Positions 1-8,646 are shown, counted from the stretch's first letter. The stretch: 64,000 bases of DNA from Streptomyces sp. NRRL F-5630 (GCF_000719475.1 NZ_JOGO01000003.1:186001-250000); one strand, 5' to 3'. Notes: generated from the letters alone by a model not told the origin. Program-made: numbers and translations.

Positions 1-204
1 GTCATCGGCTTCCTCGTGATGCTCGTCTGCGCGGTGCTCGCGATCACCGGCTGGCGCAAAGCTCCGAAGCCCGGCGAGCAGCAGGCTCCCGCGCCCGGCG
101 GCGAGGCGATGGCCCCCCGGGGCCGCACCGCCCGCCCGAAGCGCGGAATGATGGACCGCATCGAGCAGCGCTGGCAACGGCGCCGCGACGAATCCGGCCA
201 GTAG
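1..204 (+). CDS. DUF3040 membrane protein, 3' end only
   Basis: The frame is open from the first base and stops with TAG at 202-204, so only the last 67 residues are visible. They hold the end of a hydrophobic segment (VIGFLVMLVCAVLAI), then a polar tail rich in Arg and Pro ending in RIEQRWQRRRDESGQ. This end, directly before the transglutaminase/MoxR set that precedes the Streptomyces division cluster, is what I remember for small DUF3040 membrane proteins; their function is unknown. The N-terminal membrane segments lie outside the window. The family call rests on the tail and the gene order, so it is moderate. Confidence 0.6.
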   Translation, partial: VIGFLVMLVCAVLAITGWRKAPKPGEQQAPAPGGEAMAPRGRTARPKRGMMDRIEQRWQRRRDESGQ

Positions 205-533
205 CTCCTCACCGCGTCGGTTCCGCGACCGGAGCGCCCAGGCCGGTGCCGAGCCCCCGACGTGCCGGTCACTCGTGCCGCGCGCCCCGCGCGCCACGGA
301 CCTCCCGGCACCGACGCCCGCTTTCTCGGGCTCGGCCGACACCGCTCGGCACCGCATGCTCCGGACGGGGCGGACCTCCATTGGGGGCCCGCCCCGTCCG
401 CGTACGCGGGTCCCGAAGGGGCGGGGGTTTTGAAGGGGAGGCAGGGCAGGGGCGTACTCCCGTTTCGACGAAGGGCCCGGACCTCACGTGAGGTCCGGGC
501 CCTCCGCGTACCCGCGTGCGCGCGGGTGATGCC
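205..533. other. gene-free gap between two convergent genes
   Basis: This 329-base stretch separates the DUF3040 gene (rightward) from the transglutaminase gene (leftward). It holds a GC-rich inverted repeat around 364-394 and the perfect palindrome at 473-502 listed separately. Open frames here have no recognisable product and no ribosome-binding site. Confidence 0.6.
473..502. terminator. bidirectional terminator palindrome
   Basis: A perfect palindrome with 15-base arms meets at CAC|GTG (486-490). It lies 31 bases beyond the stop of the leftward transglutaminase gene and about 270 bases after the DUF3040 stop. A hairpin of this strength without a T-run, between convergent genes, is the usual form of a Streptomyces terminator. 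Confidence 0.7.
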
Positions 534-2912
534 TCAGCCCGCCTCGCGGGTTCTCCGCACCCGTGCCCACCCCGTGAGCCGCCGCCGCGCCGCGGCGCTC
601 CGGGCCGTGAGGGCGCGGCCCAGGCGGCCCGCCGACGAGCGGGGCGTGAAGAGGGCCCGGAGCCGGTCGGCACGGCCCGAGCCGGCGCGCAGCCCCGCGA
701 GCACCGTGCGGACGTCGGCGGCGACCGGCGGAGGGGTCGCCGCCGGGGCGTAGCGCACGTGTTCCAGGGCGTCGACGAGGCGGCCCAGGGCGGCGGCGGA
801 CTCCTCGTCGAGGTGACCCGCGCGCACCAGCCGCGCCGCCGCCGCGCGCGGACTGAGCGCCTCGTCCGGCGGGATGCCGAGGTCCCAGGCGGTGTCGAGC
901 ACCTCGTCCCACGCCGCCCGCACCCGCGCCCCGAGCGCGGTCGCGTCGCGTCCGGGGCCCCCGCCGAGCCGCCGCGCGCGCAGCCTGCGCCGCCACAGCA
1001 CCGGCAGGAGCGGCACCGCGAGGATCACGAGCACGAGGAGACCCGCGCCGAGCAGGGGGCCGGTGGGCGGACCGTCGTCACCACGCGCCCCGACCGCCTG
1101 CGGGCTCGGCCCGCCGCATTCGCCCAGCCGCCGGTCGGCCGCCGGGCACGTGGCGTCCGTCGAGGCCGACGTGGACGGCGCGGCCGACTCGCTCGTCTCG
1201 GGCTGCTCGGGCGCCGTGCTCGCCGCATCGCCCTCGGGCGTCTCGGGCTGCGTGTACTCCGGGGTCGTGCCCCGGCTCGGGGTCGGCTCGAAGCGCGTCC
1301 AGCCCACGCCCTGGAAGTACAGCTCGGGCCACGCGTGCGCGTCCCGCAGGCCCACCGACATCGTGTCCTCGCCCCCGCTCTGCGTGCCGGGCGTGAAGCC
1401 GACCGCGACGCGTGCCGGGATGCCGAGGGTGCGGGCCATCGCCGCCATCGAGAAGGAGAAGTGGACGCAGAAGCCCTCCTTCTGCTTCAGGAACCGGGCG
1501 ATCGCCTGCGGGCCGCTGCCCGCGCCGACCCGGGTGTCGTACGTGAAGCCGCCGTCGTAGGCGAACCAGTCCTGGAGCCGCACCGCGCGCTCGTAGTCGT
1601 TGGCGGCGCCCTTCGTCACCTTGCGCGCGGTCTCCTCGACGACGGCGGGCAGGTTGCCCGGAACGGCGGTGTACGCGCGGCGGATGTCCTCGGGCGCCGG
1701 CCGGGCGCGGGCGAGCTGACGGGCCGTGGGACGCACGTCCAGGCTCTCGACGCGGTACGAGGCGTTCCGCGTCGTCTGGCCGCGCTCGCCGACGAGGGTG
1801 CGCCCCTCCGGCTCGTACCGCCAGCGCCCGTCGACGTCGACGGAACTGGCCGGGTAGGGAAGTGGCAGCCAGTCCTGCGCGTAGTCGCCCGCGACCCGCA
1901 CGGAGGTCGTGACGGTGCCCGTGGCGACGTCGGGGGAGAGCCCGGTGGGCTGGGGGAGCTGGTCGGGGATCTCGGTGATGCGGCGCTCGGACGGTGACCA
2001 GGAGGTGCCGTCGAACTTGTCGAGCGAGACGATCCGCAGGTAGAGGTCGGAGATGTTCGCCGCGTCGGTGCGGTAGCGCAGCACCTCGCGGTCGTCGGGC
2101 TGGTTGAGGGCGTCCTGGAGCGAGACGAGCGGATTCACCGCCGAGATCGTGCCGCCCCCGCCGCCCCGGCCGCCGCCCGCGCCGTCGAGGAGTCCGCCGT
2201 CGAGCGCGGGCAGCGCGAGCGGCACGACGAGCGCGACACCGAGCGCGAGGACACCGATCCTGCGGCCGTTGCGCACCGGGGACAGCTTGGGCGGCTTCCC
2301 GCGCCCGTCCGCGGCGCGCACCCCGAAGACCCGGCCCCAGCGGGCGACCCGGTCGCGGCTCTCGGCGAGGAGCAGGAGCAGATAACCGCCCGCCGCGAGG
2401 AGGAAGAGGAGCCAGTCCGCGCCCTCCTCGGCGATCCCGGTCGCGACCGAGTAGAGCGCGAGGAGCGGCAGCCCGGCGGCCGAGGCCGCGCGGAACGTCA
2501 CCGCGAGCGTGTCGACGAGCAGGCCCACCACGAGGACCCCGCCGATCAGCAGGAACGTGATGCCGTCGGTGAGCGGAGCGGGGATCGTGTAGCCGCGCAC
2601 GTCGTGCTGCCCCGCCTCGAAGAGCTGCCCGAAGTGCCGCATCGCCTCCGGCCCCGGGAGGAAACCCGCCAGGGCCTGGGGGCGCGCGAAGACGAGGGTC
2701 AGCAGGAGCAGCCCCACGAGGGCCTGGACCGCGACCACGAGCGGGCGCGGCAACTGCGCCTGCCGCGCGAGCGCCCCCGCGCCCGCCATGAGCGCGAGCA
2801 GCAGGAGGCACAGCGCGAACCACGTCCCGCTCTCCACGAGCGGCAGCAGCGCCGCGGCGGAGAGGGCCGTCGCCAGCGCCGCCGCGAAGGTGACCCGACC
2901 CCGCCCGCTCAT
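534..2912 (-). CDS. TgpA-like membrane transglutaminase
   Basis: This encodes 792 residues. The N-terminal 235 residues hold about six membrane segments. An extracytoplasmic region follows, with a transglutaminase-like core at about 440-550: Cys482 (EGFCVHFSFS), His526 (DAHAWPEL) and Glu542 (FEPTP), which fit a papain-like triad with Glu in the usual Asp place. A Ser/Thr/Glu-rich linker, one more membrane segment near 620-640 and a basic cytoplasmic tail complete it, the order known for DUF3488/TgpA proteins. The ATG at 2912 overlaps the DUF58 stop (ATGA), so the two genes are translationally coupled. In this family the partners are a MoxR ATPase and a DUF58 protein, both present just upstream. 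The substrate is unknown; a role in the cell envelope is inferred. Confidence 0.88.
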   Translation of the reverse strand: MSGRGRVTFAAALATALSAAALLPLVESGTWFALCLLLLALMAGAGALARQAQLPRPLVVAVQALVGLLLLTLVFARPQALAGFLPGPEAMRHFGQLFEAGQHDVRGYTIPAPLTDGITFLLIGGVLVVGLLVDTLAVTFRAASAAGLPLLALYSVATGIAEEGADWLLFLLAAGGYLLLLLAESRDRVARWGRVFGVRAADGRGKPPKLSPVRNGRRIGVLALGVALVVPLALPALDGGLLDGAGGGRGGGGGTISAVNPLVSLQDALNQPDDREVLRYRTDAANISDLYLRIVSLDKFDGTSWSPSERRITEIPDQLPQPTGLSPDVATGTVTTSVRVAGDYAQDWLPLPYPASSVDVDGRWRYEPEGRTLVGERGQTTRNASYRVESLDVRPTARQLARARPAPEDIRRAYTAVPGNLPAVVEETARKVTKGAANDYERAVRLQDWFAYDGGFTYDTRVGAGSGPQAIARFLKQKEGFCVHFSFSMAAMARTLGIPARVAVGFTPGTQSGGEDTMSVGLRDAHAWPELYFQGVGWTRFEPTPSRGTTPEYTQPETPEGDAASTAPEQPETSESAAPSTSASTDATCPAADRRLGECGGPSPQAVGARGDDGPPTGPLLGAGLLVLVILAVPLLPVLWRRRLRARRLGGGPGRDATALGARVRAAWDEVLDTAWDLGIPPDEALSPRAAAARLVRAGHLDEESAAALGRLVDALEHVRYAPAATPPPVAADVRTVLAGLRAGSGRADRLRALFTPRSSAGRLGRALTARSAAARRRLTGWARVRRTREAG

Positions 2913-4603
2913 GACTCCCGCTTCCTGTCGTCCGGCCGCCCGGCACCGTCCCTCGGCGCGACGCGCTCGATCCGTTCGTACGGCGAGGGCGCGCGAGGCC
3001 CGGGGGGAGCGGAAGGCGGCAGGTACGCGCTCGGGACGCCACCCTGTCCGTACGCGTCCGGGGCGCCCCCGCCCCCGTACGCGCCGCCCCCTCCGTACGC
3101 GCCCGCGCTCCCCGGTCCGCCGTCCGGCGCGTGCCCCGCGTGGAGCGCTCCGGCCTGCCGCCACAGCTCGTCGAGCGCGGCGCCGCGCGGGACGCGCAGC
3201 ACCGTCCAGCCGGCTTCGCGCAGGGTCCGCGCGCACTGCTCGGGCCCGGGTTCCGTTGCCTCGGGGTCCTCGGGCAGGCCCCACTCGGAGCCGTCGAGGA
3301 GGAAGGCGATCGCGCTCGCGCCCCGGCCGCGCGCCCGCGCGAGCAGCGCGGTCTGCTCGGCGTCGAGCGCGCCGAGGAAGGCGATGAGCAGCCCCTCCGT
3401 ACCGGCGTGCAGGACGTCGTGGGCCGCCGCGAGGCCCGTGCCCGCCGAGTGGCCGAGGACGGCGAGGATGTCGAGGAGGGCGCCCGCGGCCTCGGCGGCC
3501 TCGTGGCGCGCGGTCGCGAAGCCGTCGCTGCCCGGGACCGCGTCGAGCGCGCCCTCGTCGGTGACCAGGCGTACGTCCATCTCGCGTTCCAGGAGATGCG
3601 TGAGGACCGAGGCGGTCCCCGAGACGGCCCACTCGAAGGCGCTGTCCGGGCCGCCGCCCGCGTAGGCCGTGCGCCGCGTGTCGAGCAGCACCGTGCAGCG
3701 CGACCTGCGCGGCTGCTCCTCGCGCCGCACCATCAGCTCCCCGTACCGGGCCGTCGAGCGCCAGTGCACCCGGCGCAGGTCGTCGCCGTGCCGGTAGCCG
3801 CGCGGGATGACGTCGTCCTCGCCGGTGAACGAGAGCGCCCGCTGCCGCCCGCCGCCCGCGCCGGGTGCCTGCCCGCCGAGCCCCGCCGGGGGCAGCGGGA
3901 CGACGGCCGGGAGCACGGTGAGGACGTCGCGCGCGCTGAAGGAACGGCTCAGCTCGCACATCCCGAAGGGGTCGCTGAGCCGCAGTTGCAGGGGGCCGAG
4001 CGGGAAGCGGCCCCGCATGTCGGAGCGCACCCGGTAGGAGACCTCGCGGCGCCCGGCCGCCTCGACGCGGTCGAGGACGAAGCGCGGGCGCGGCCCGAGC
4101 TGGTAGGGCACCCGGTCCTGGAGCATGAGCAGTCCCGTCGTGAGCCGCGAGACGTTCTCGACGCGCAGGTGCACGCGGGCCTCCTCGCCCGCCTGCACGC
4201 GCAGCGGGCTGAGCCCGCGGCTGCCCGTGACGCGGTGGCGGGTGCGGAAGAGGACGGCGGCGGCGAGGAGCGGGAGCACCGCGAGCAGCACGCCGACCCG
4301 GAGCAGCTCGCCCTGCCCGAGGACGTACGCGCAGATCCCGGCGGCGACCCCGGCGGCGAGGAAGGACCGGCCGCGCGTGGTCAGCCCCGCGAACGCGGTC
4401 CGCAGCGGACCGCGCGCCGGGCCCTCCTCGTGGTCCTCGGCGGCCGGCGCGAGCGCCAGGTACCCGCCCGGAGGGGCGGTGTGCCCGCCCGGGGGCACGG
4501 GGCTCCCGGGCCGCCGCGGGGGTACGAGGCCGCCGGGCCCGCGTACGGGCTCCGCCTCGGAACCCCCTACCGCCGTGCCCCGCCCGGCCCCCCGGCCCTT
4601 CAC
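2909..4603 (-). CDS. DUF58 domain protein, MoxR partner
   Basis: This encodes 564 residues. After a Pro/Gly-rich N-terminus come two hydrophobic segments (about 90-125), a beta-rich region, and the DUF58 signature RGYRHGDDLRRVHWRSTAR with a following DTRR segment that begins a von Willebrand A-like fold. The C-terminus is a Gly/Tyr/Ala low-complexity tail (GGGAYGGGGA type). The GTG at 4603 overlaps the moxR stop as GTGA, and its own stop overlaps the transglutaminase start. DUF58 proteins are thought to work with MoxR ATPases as a chaperone-like unit acting on envelope proteins. The exact client is unknown, though the coupled transglutaminase is the obvious candidate. Confidence 0.85.
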   Translation of the reverse strand: MKGRGAGRGTAVGGSEAEPVRGPGGLVPPRRPGSPVPPGGHTAPPGGYLALAPAAEDHEEGPARGPLRTAFAGLTTRGRSFLAAGVAAGICAYVLGQGELLRVGVLLAVLPLLAAAVLFRTRHRVTGSRGLSPLRVQAGEEARVHLRVENVSRLTTGLLMLQDRVPYQLGPRPRFVLDRVEAAGRREVSYRVRSDMRGRFPLGPLQLRLSDPFGMCELSRSFSARDVLTVLPAVVPLPPAGLGGQAPGAGGGRQRALSFTGEDDVIPRGYRHGDDLRRVHWRSTARYGELMVRREEQPRRSRCTVLLDTRRTAYAGGGPDSAFEWAVSGTASVLTHLLEREMDVRLVTDEGALDAVPGSDGFATARHEAAEAAGALLDILAVLGHSAGTGLAAAHDVLHAGTEGLLIAFLGALDAEQTALLARARGRGASAIAFLLDGSEWGLPEDPEATEPGPEQCARTLREAGWTVLRVPRGAALDELWRQAGALHAGHAPDGGPGSAGAYGGGGAYGGGGAPDAYGQGGVPSAYLPPSAPPGPRAPSPYERIERVAPRDGAGRPDDRKRES

Positions 4604-5616
4604 CGGCCGCCGCTCGCGGGGCGGCCCCCGCGGGCGCCGCTGTCCGGGATCGGGGTCCGCTGGAGCAGTTCGACGACGATCGCCTCGGCGCTGCGCCGCC
4701 CGAGCTGGGCCTGCGTCGTCGGGAGCAGGCGGTGCGCGAGCACCGGCACCGCGAGCGCCTGCACGTCGTCGGGGAGCACGAAGTCGCGCCCGGCGAGCGC
4801 GGCCGAGGCGCGGGCGGCCCGGACGAGGTGGAGCGTGGCCCGCGGGGAGGCGCCGAGCCGCAGCTCGGGGTGGACCCGGGTCGCCTGCGTGAGCGCCACG
4901 GCGTACCGCTCGATGTCCTCCGCGATGTGCACGCCGCGCACCGCCTCGACGAGCTTGGCGATCTCGTCGACGTGCGCGACAGGGGCGAGCGCGTCGAGCG
5001 GCGAGGCCGCGCCGTGCGAGCCGAGCATCCTCAACTCGGCCTCGGCGGAGGGGTAGCCCATCGAGACGCGCGCCATGAAGCGGTCCCGCTGCGCCTCCGG
5101 GAGGGGGTAGGTGCCCTCCATCTCGACCGGGTTCTGCGTCGCGACGACCATGAAGGGGCGCGGCAGCGGGAAGGTCTCGCCGTCGAGCGTGACCTGCCCC
5201 TCCTCCATCGCCTCCAGGAGCGCCGACTGCGTCTTCGGCGAGGCCCGGTTGATCTCGTCGCCGATCACGATCTGCGCGAAGACGGCGCCGGGCTTGAAGT
5301 CGAAGGTGCCGGAGACCTGGTCGTAGACGGAGACACCGGTGATGTCCGAGGGCAGCAGGTCCGGCGTGAACTGGATACGGCGCACGGAGGCGTCCACGGA
5401 ACGCCCCAGCGCCCGCGCGAGCATCGTCTTGCCGACCCCCGGCACGTCCTCGACGAGCAGGTGCCCCTCCGCGAGCAGCACGGTCAGAGCGAGCCGGACG
5501 ACATCCGGTTTGCCCTCGATGACCGTCTCGACGGCGCTCCGCACCCGGCCCGCCGTCTCGCTCAGGTCCCTCAGGTCGCCCCGCGTCGCGTCGGCGCGCT
5601 CGTCAAAGGTCGTCAC
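4600..5616 (-). CDS. MoxR family AAA+ ATPase
   Basis: This encodes 338 residues. The Walker A motif is GVGKT at about 60-64 after EDVP; Walker B is IVIGDE at 116-121; sensor and lid motifs follow (ATQNP, PEAQRDRFM). This is the complete length and arrangement of a MoxR ATPase. I chose the GTG at 5616 because a GAGGAGGG ribosome-binding site precedes it by about 5 bases; the frame stays open upstream to 5748 but that extension lacks family character. It is the first gene of the coupled moxR-DUF58-transglutaminase set. The role is ATP-driven remodelling or insertion of cofactors or proteins, inferred from the family. Confidence 0.9.
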   Translation of the reverse strand: MTTFDERADATRGDLRDLSETAGRVRSAVETVIEGKPDVVRLALTVLLAEGHLLVEDVPGVGKTMLARALGRSVDASVRRIQFTPDLLPSDITGVSVYDQVSGTFDFKPGAVFAQIVIGDEINRASPKTQSALLEAMEEGQVTLDGETFPLPRPFMVVATQNPVEMEGTYPLPEAQRDRFMARVSMGYPSAEAELRMLGSHGAASPLDALAPVAHVDEIAKLVEAVRGVHIAEDIERYAVALTQATRVHPELRLGASPRATLHLVRAARASAALAGRDFVLPDDVQALAVPVLAHRLLPTTQAQLGRRSAEAIVVELLQRTPIPDSGARGGRPASGGR

Positions 5617-5956
5617 CCGGCCCTCCTCGGCCCACGGCCCCGAGCGGGGCCACCCCGTCCCACCGGGCTGCGCCCGGCTCGCGGCGAGCCGGTACCCGAC
5701 ATGTCCTGGACTCCGCGCGGACCACTCCGCGCGGGCCTTCCCCCGCATTCTTGTTGCCGTTATCGGTTCGTGTCACTCGCCCGCAGGCAACGGCCCACCG
5801 CTTGTCACCGCTTGTGGCTTTTGTCCGCCGTCTTGTGCGCGAGGAGCGCCCCGCCCTTGGTCGCCACGACGGATTCGGCCGGCACGCCGCCGCGGCGGCC
5901 ACCGGAACCGGAGTGCGGGCCCGGACGCCGCGCGCGGCCGCGGGGACGAGCCCCGC
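5617..5956. other. moxR upstream region
   Basis: This 340-base stretch lies between carbonic anhydrase and moxR, both leftward, so it should hold the end of the first transcript and the moxR promoter. A short hairpin (CGGGG-ACGAG-CCCCG, 5941-5955) lies directly after the carbonic anhydrase stop and may weakly terminate. The tandem repeat at 5796-5815 is listed separately. I see no convincing gene. Confidence 0.5.
5796..5815. promoter_or_regulatory. perfect 10-bp tandem repeat upstream of moxR
   Basis: CACCGCTTGT occurs twice without a gap, so the two copies sit on the same face of the helix. The pair lies about 180 bases upstream of the moxR start. Tandem half-sites of 10-11 bases are typical of OmpR/PhoP-type and SARP regulators; which protein binds here, if any, is not known. 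Confidence 0.35.
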
Positions 5957-6487
5957 TCAGGCGGCCGGGGCCGGGTCGACCTCGTGCAGCAGGCCCGTGT
6001 GCACGTCGAAGACGAAGCCGCGCACGTCGTTCGTCTCGACGAGGAACGGCGAGGTGCGCACCCGCTGCATCGACTGCCGCACGTCCTGCTCCGCGTTCGT
6101 GAACGCCTCGACCGCCCACGAGGGGCGCTGGCCGACCTCGCGCTCCAGGTCCTGGCGGAAGTCCTCCGTCAGGGTTTCGAGGCCGCAGTTGGTGTGGTGG
6201 ATGAGGACGACGCTGCGGGTGCCCAGGGCGCGCTGGCTGATGGTCAGGGAGCGGATCACGTCGTCGGTCACCACGCCGCCCGCGTTGCGGATCGTGTGGC
6301 AGTCGCCGAGCTCCAGGCCGAGCGCCGCGTGCAGGTCCAGGCGCGCGTCCATGCACGCGACGACGGCGACCTTCTGCACGGGCCGCGCGTCCATACCGGG
6401 GTCGGTGAACGTCTTCGCGTACGCCTCGTTCGCGGCGACGAGCCGGTCGGTGACCGAGGTGCTGGGGGTGAAGGGGGCGGAAGTCAT
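5957..6487 (-). CDS. beta-class carbonic anhydrase
   Basis: This encodes 176 residues. Likely zinc ligands are Cys45 (in ACMDAR), His98 and Cys101 (HHTNC); Asp47 and Arg49 form the usual Asp-Arg pair. The length is that of the short, plant-type-fold beta enzymes of actinobacteria. It interconverts CO2 and bicarbonate in the cytosol, feeding carboxylases and pH balance. It has no coupled neighbour. The ATG at 6487 has little ribosome-binding sequence; instead TACCGT (6495-6500 on the other strand as ACGGTA) ends 7 bases before the ATG, which suggests a leaderless message. Confidence 0.9.
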   Translation of the reverse strand: MTSAPFTPSTSVTDRLVAANEAYAKTFTDPGMDARPVQKVAVVACMDARLDLHAALGLELGDCHTIRNAGGVVTDDVIRSLTISQRALGTRSVVLIHHTNCGLETLTEDFRQDLEREVGQRPSWAVEAFTNAEQDVRQSMQRVRTSPFLVETNDVRGFVFDVHTGLLHEVDPAPAA

Positions 6488-6602
6488 GCCTCAGACGGTA
6501 CCGAACCGCGGCGGCGGGCCTCACCGCGCGCGTACCCGGCCACACGTGATCATGGCGCGCGACCCCCGGTTTCACGGGCTCCGCGACGCGCAGGGTCGTT
6601 GA

Positions 6603-6630
6603 TTGACCGGGCGACACGGTGGACTAAAGT
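6603..6630 (+). promoter_or_regulatory. candidate housekeeping promoter of the dcw cluster
   Basis: TTGACC (6603-6608) and TAAAGT (6625-6630) are separated by 16 bases. The first matches the consensus -35 at five of six positions and the second the -10 at four of six, good for Streptomyces. It points at rsmH, the first gene of the cluster. Predicted start of transcription is near 6637. Confidence 0.5.
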
Positions 6631-6687
6631 GACGCGAAGCGGGACCCCGGACACCCCGCTGGAGACTGTCGCGGTCCCGTGTTCGCC

Positions 6688-6710
6688 GCGGCCCCGCGTC
6701 CCGGGGCCGC
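6688..6710 (+). promoter_or_regulatory. leader hairpin, possible attenuator
   Basis: A 9-bp GC stem (GCGGCCCCG with CGGGGCCGC) encloses a 5-base loop, and TTCTCC follows. It would form about 50 bases into the message from the promoter at 6603-6630 and 210 bases before rsmH. It could terminate some transcripts early; no leader peptide or alternative fold was worked out. Confidence 0.35.
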
Positions 6711-6920
6711 TTCTCCACGGTCCGCGGCGGATACGTACGACCCGGCCCCCTCCCGTTCCGGCCGGCCGGTGCCGCGAGGCGCCGGCGGGTCACTCCCCTT
6801 CCGAGCGGGCGGGGACCAGGCCGCGCGTCCCCGCCGCGCCGTGGGAACGCCGGGGGCGCGACGGGACCGGGGCGGGAATTCAGGGCGCGGTACCAGGGCG
6901 CGAGGCGCCTTTCGACGAGG

Positions 6921-7982
6921 GTGACGGGCAGGACATTGCACACGGACCAGACGCCCGAGGGCACAGCACCCGACGGCACAGCACCCGAGGGCACAGCGCA
7001 GCACCCGCCCGCACCGGCCGCGGGGACGGCCGAGGGGCGGCATGTGCCCGTCATGCTGCGCCGCTGCCTCGACCTCCTCGGTCCCGCCCTCGCCGAACCG
7101 GGCGCGGTCGTCGTCGACTGCACCCTCGGTCTCGGCGGCCACAGCGAGGCCCTCCTCAGCACCTTCCCCGCCGCCCGTCTCGTCGCGCTCGACCGCGACA
7201 AGGAGGCACTGCGCCTCGCGGGCGAGCGCCTGGCCCCCTTCGGCGAGCGCGTGACGCTGGCCCACGCCGTCTACGACGAGCTGCCCGACGTGCTCGACCG
7301 GCTCGGCCTCCCGCGCGTCCAGGGCGTCCTCTTCGACCTCGGCGTCTCCTCGATGCAGCTCGACGAGGCCGACCGCGGATTCGCCTACGCGCAGGACGCC
7401 CCGCTCGACATGCGCATGGACCAGACGGCGGGCATCAGCGCCGCGGAGGTGCTCAACACCTACCCGCCCGGGGAGCTCGTCCGCATCCTCCGCACCTACG
7501 GGGAGGAGAAGCAGGCCCGCCGCATCGTCGCCGCCGTCGTGCGCGAGCGCGAGAAGGAGCCCTTCGCCCGCAGCGCGCGCCTCGTCGAGCTGATCCGCGA
7601 GGCGCTGCCGCAGGCCGCCAAGCGCACCGGCGGGAACCCGGCGAAGCGCACCTTCCAGGCCCTGCGCATCGAGGTCAACGGCGAACTGCCGGTCCTGGAA
7701 CGCGCGATCCCCGCGGCCGTGAACAGCCTCGCCGTCGGCGGCCGGATCGCCGTCCTCGCCTACCACTCCCTGGAGGACCGGCTCGTCAAGCAGGTCCTGT
7801 CCACCGGGGCCACGAGCACCGCGCCGCCCGGCCTCCCCGTCGTCCCCGAGCGCTACCAGCCCCGCCTCAAGCTCCTCACGCGCGGCGCCGAACTGCCCGC
7901 CGAGGAGGAGGTCGCCGCCAACCGCCGTGCCGCGCCCGCCCGCCTGCGCGGGGCCGAGCGCATCCGCGAGGGGGCCGTGTGA
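6921..7982 (+). CDS. rsmH: 16S rRNA (cytosine-N4) methyltransferase RsmH
   Basis: This encodes up to 353 residues. RsmH methylates N4 of C1402 in 16S rRNA with S-adenosylmethionine. The binding loop is TLGLGGH (about 68-74); further family motifs are [28 protein letters not shown] text and [11 protein letters not shown]. It opens the division cluster, as in most bacteria. The start is uncertain: GTG 6921 has GAGG directly against it, TTG 6936 has only GGCAGGA close by, and the conserved protein begins near HVPVM (residue 41). The first 40 residues are low complexity, with an in-frame repeat [15 protein letters not shown] that is not part of the enzyme. Confidence 0.93.
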   Translation: MTGRTLHTDQTPEGTAPDGTAPEGTAQHPPAPAAGTAEGRHVPVMLRRCLDLLGPALAEPGAVVVDCTLGLGGHSEALLSTFPAARLVALDRDKEALRLAGERLAPFGERVTLAHAVYDELPDVLDRLGLPRVQGVLFDLGVSSMQLDEADRGFAYAQDAPLDMRMDQTAGISAAEVLNTYPPGELVRILRTYGEEKQARRIVAAVVREREKEPFARSARLVELIREALPQAAKRTGGNPAKRTFQALRIEVNGELPVLERAIPAAVNSLAVGGRIAVLAYHSLEDRLVKQVLSTGATSTAPPGLPVVPERYQPRLKLLTRGAELPAEEEVAANRRAAPARLRGAERIREGAV

Positions 7983-8076
7983 GCGGACGCAGGCCGCCCC
8001 GTACCCGTCCCGGAACCGGCCGCCCCCGCGGCGGAACCGGCAGTCGTGCCCACGCGTGTCACCCCCCGGAGGAGTC

Positions 8077-8646
8077 GTGAACGGTGTCCTGCGCGGCCGG
8101 GCCGCCGCGCTCGCCCGGCTGCTGCCCGAGCGCGGCACGAACCGGGCGGCGCGCACGCCCTTCGTGCTGCTCGTCGTCGTCCTGCTCGCCGGGGGGCTCA
8201 TCACCCTCCTGGTGCTCAACTCCTCGCTCAACGAGGGCTCCTTCCAGGTGAGCCGGCTCAAGAAGCAGTCCACCGACCTCACCGACGAGCAACAGGAACT
8301 CCAGCGGGACGTGGACGCCTACTCCGCGCCCGACGCGCTCGCCCGCCGCGCCGCCGAACTCGGCATGGTGCCCGGCGGCGACCCGGCGTTCCTCGCGCCG
8401 GACGGGACGGTACGGGGCCGGGCCTCGGCGGCGCCCCGCGTCTCGCTCGTACGGCCGAGCCCGGCGGCACAGCCCGCACCCGAGCCGAGCCCCCCACCGA
8501 CGCCCTCCCCGAGCACGAGCCCGAGCCCCGCCTCCAGCGCCTCCCCGAGCCCGAGCACGAGCCCCGGCACGAGCCCCGGCTCCAGCACTTCCCCGAGCCC
8601 CACCCCCACCCCGTACGCGAGCCCGGACCCCACCCCCGGAAGGTGA
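8077..8646 (+). CDS. ftsL: FtsL-like septum protein with Ser/Pro tail
   Basis: This encodes 189 residues and is identified by its place between rsmH and ftsI and by its architecture: a short basic cytoplasmic N-terminus, one membrane segment (about 28-46, FVLLVVVLLAGGLITLLVL) and a short coiled-coil-like stretch (SRLKKQSTDLTDEQQELQRD). FtsL proteins bind FtsB/DivIC and FtsQ and activate the FtsWI synthase at the septum. The GTG at 8077 follows GGAGGA by 4 bases. The last 60 or so residues are almost only Ser, Pro and Thr and lie outside the membrane, longer than the core family needs. Confidence 0.82.
   Translation: MNGVLRGRAAALARLLPERGTNRAARTPFVLLVVVLLAGGLITLLVLNSSLNEGSFQVSRLKKQSTDLTDEQQELQRDVDAYSAPDALARRAAELGMVPGGDPAFLAPDGTVRGRASAAPRVSLVRPSPAAQPAPEPSPPPTPSPSTSPSPASSASPSPSTSPGTSPGSSTSPSPTPTPYASPDPTPGR

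Larger units (their letters stand above)
6488..6920. other. divergent region before the division cluster
   Basis: This 433-base region separates the leftward carbonic anhydrase from rightward rsmH. It holds the carbonic anhydrase -10 candidate (6495-6500), the candidate cluster promoter (6603-6630) and a leader hairpin (6688-6710). There is no mraZ gene, which often opens such clusters in other bacteria. About 280 bases of transcribed leader would lie between the predicted transcription start (about 6637) and rsmH. Confidence 0.55.

Noticed and set aside
1078..3042. Long leftward open frame across the transglutaminase gene
   Set aside because: It is in another frame, is almost only Arg, Pro, Ala and Gly, and has no motif; high-GC DNA gives such frames routinely.
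534..3959. Leftward open frame extending the transglutaminase by about 350 residues upstream
   Set aside because: The extra part is Arg/Pro/Gly text antisense-like to nothing conserved, it covers the DUF58 gene in another frame, and the ATG at 2912 with an ATGA overlap is the natural start.
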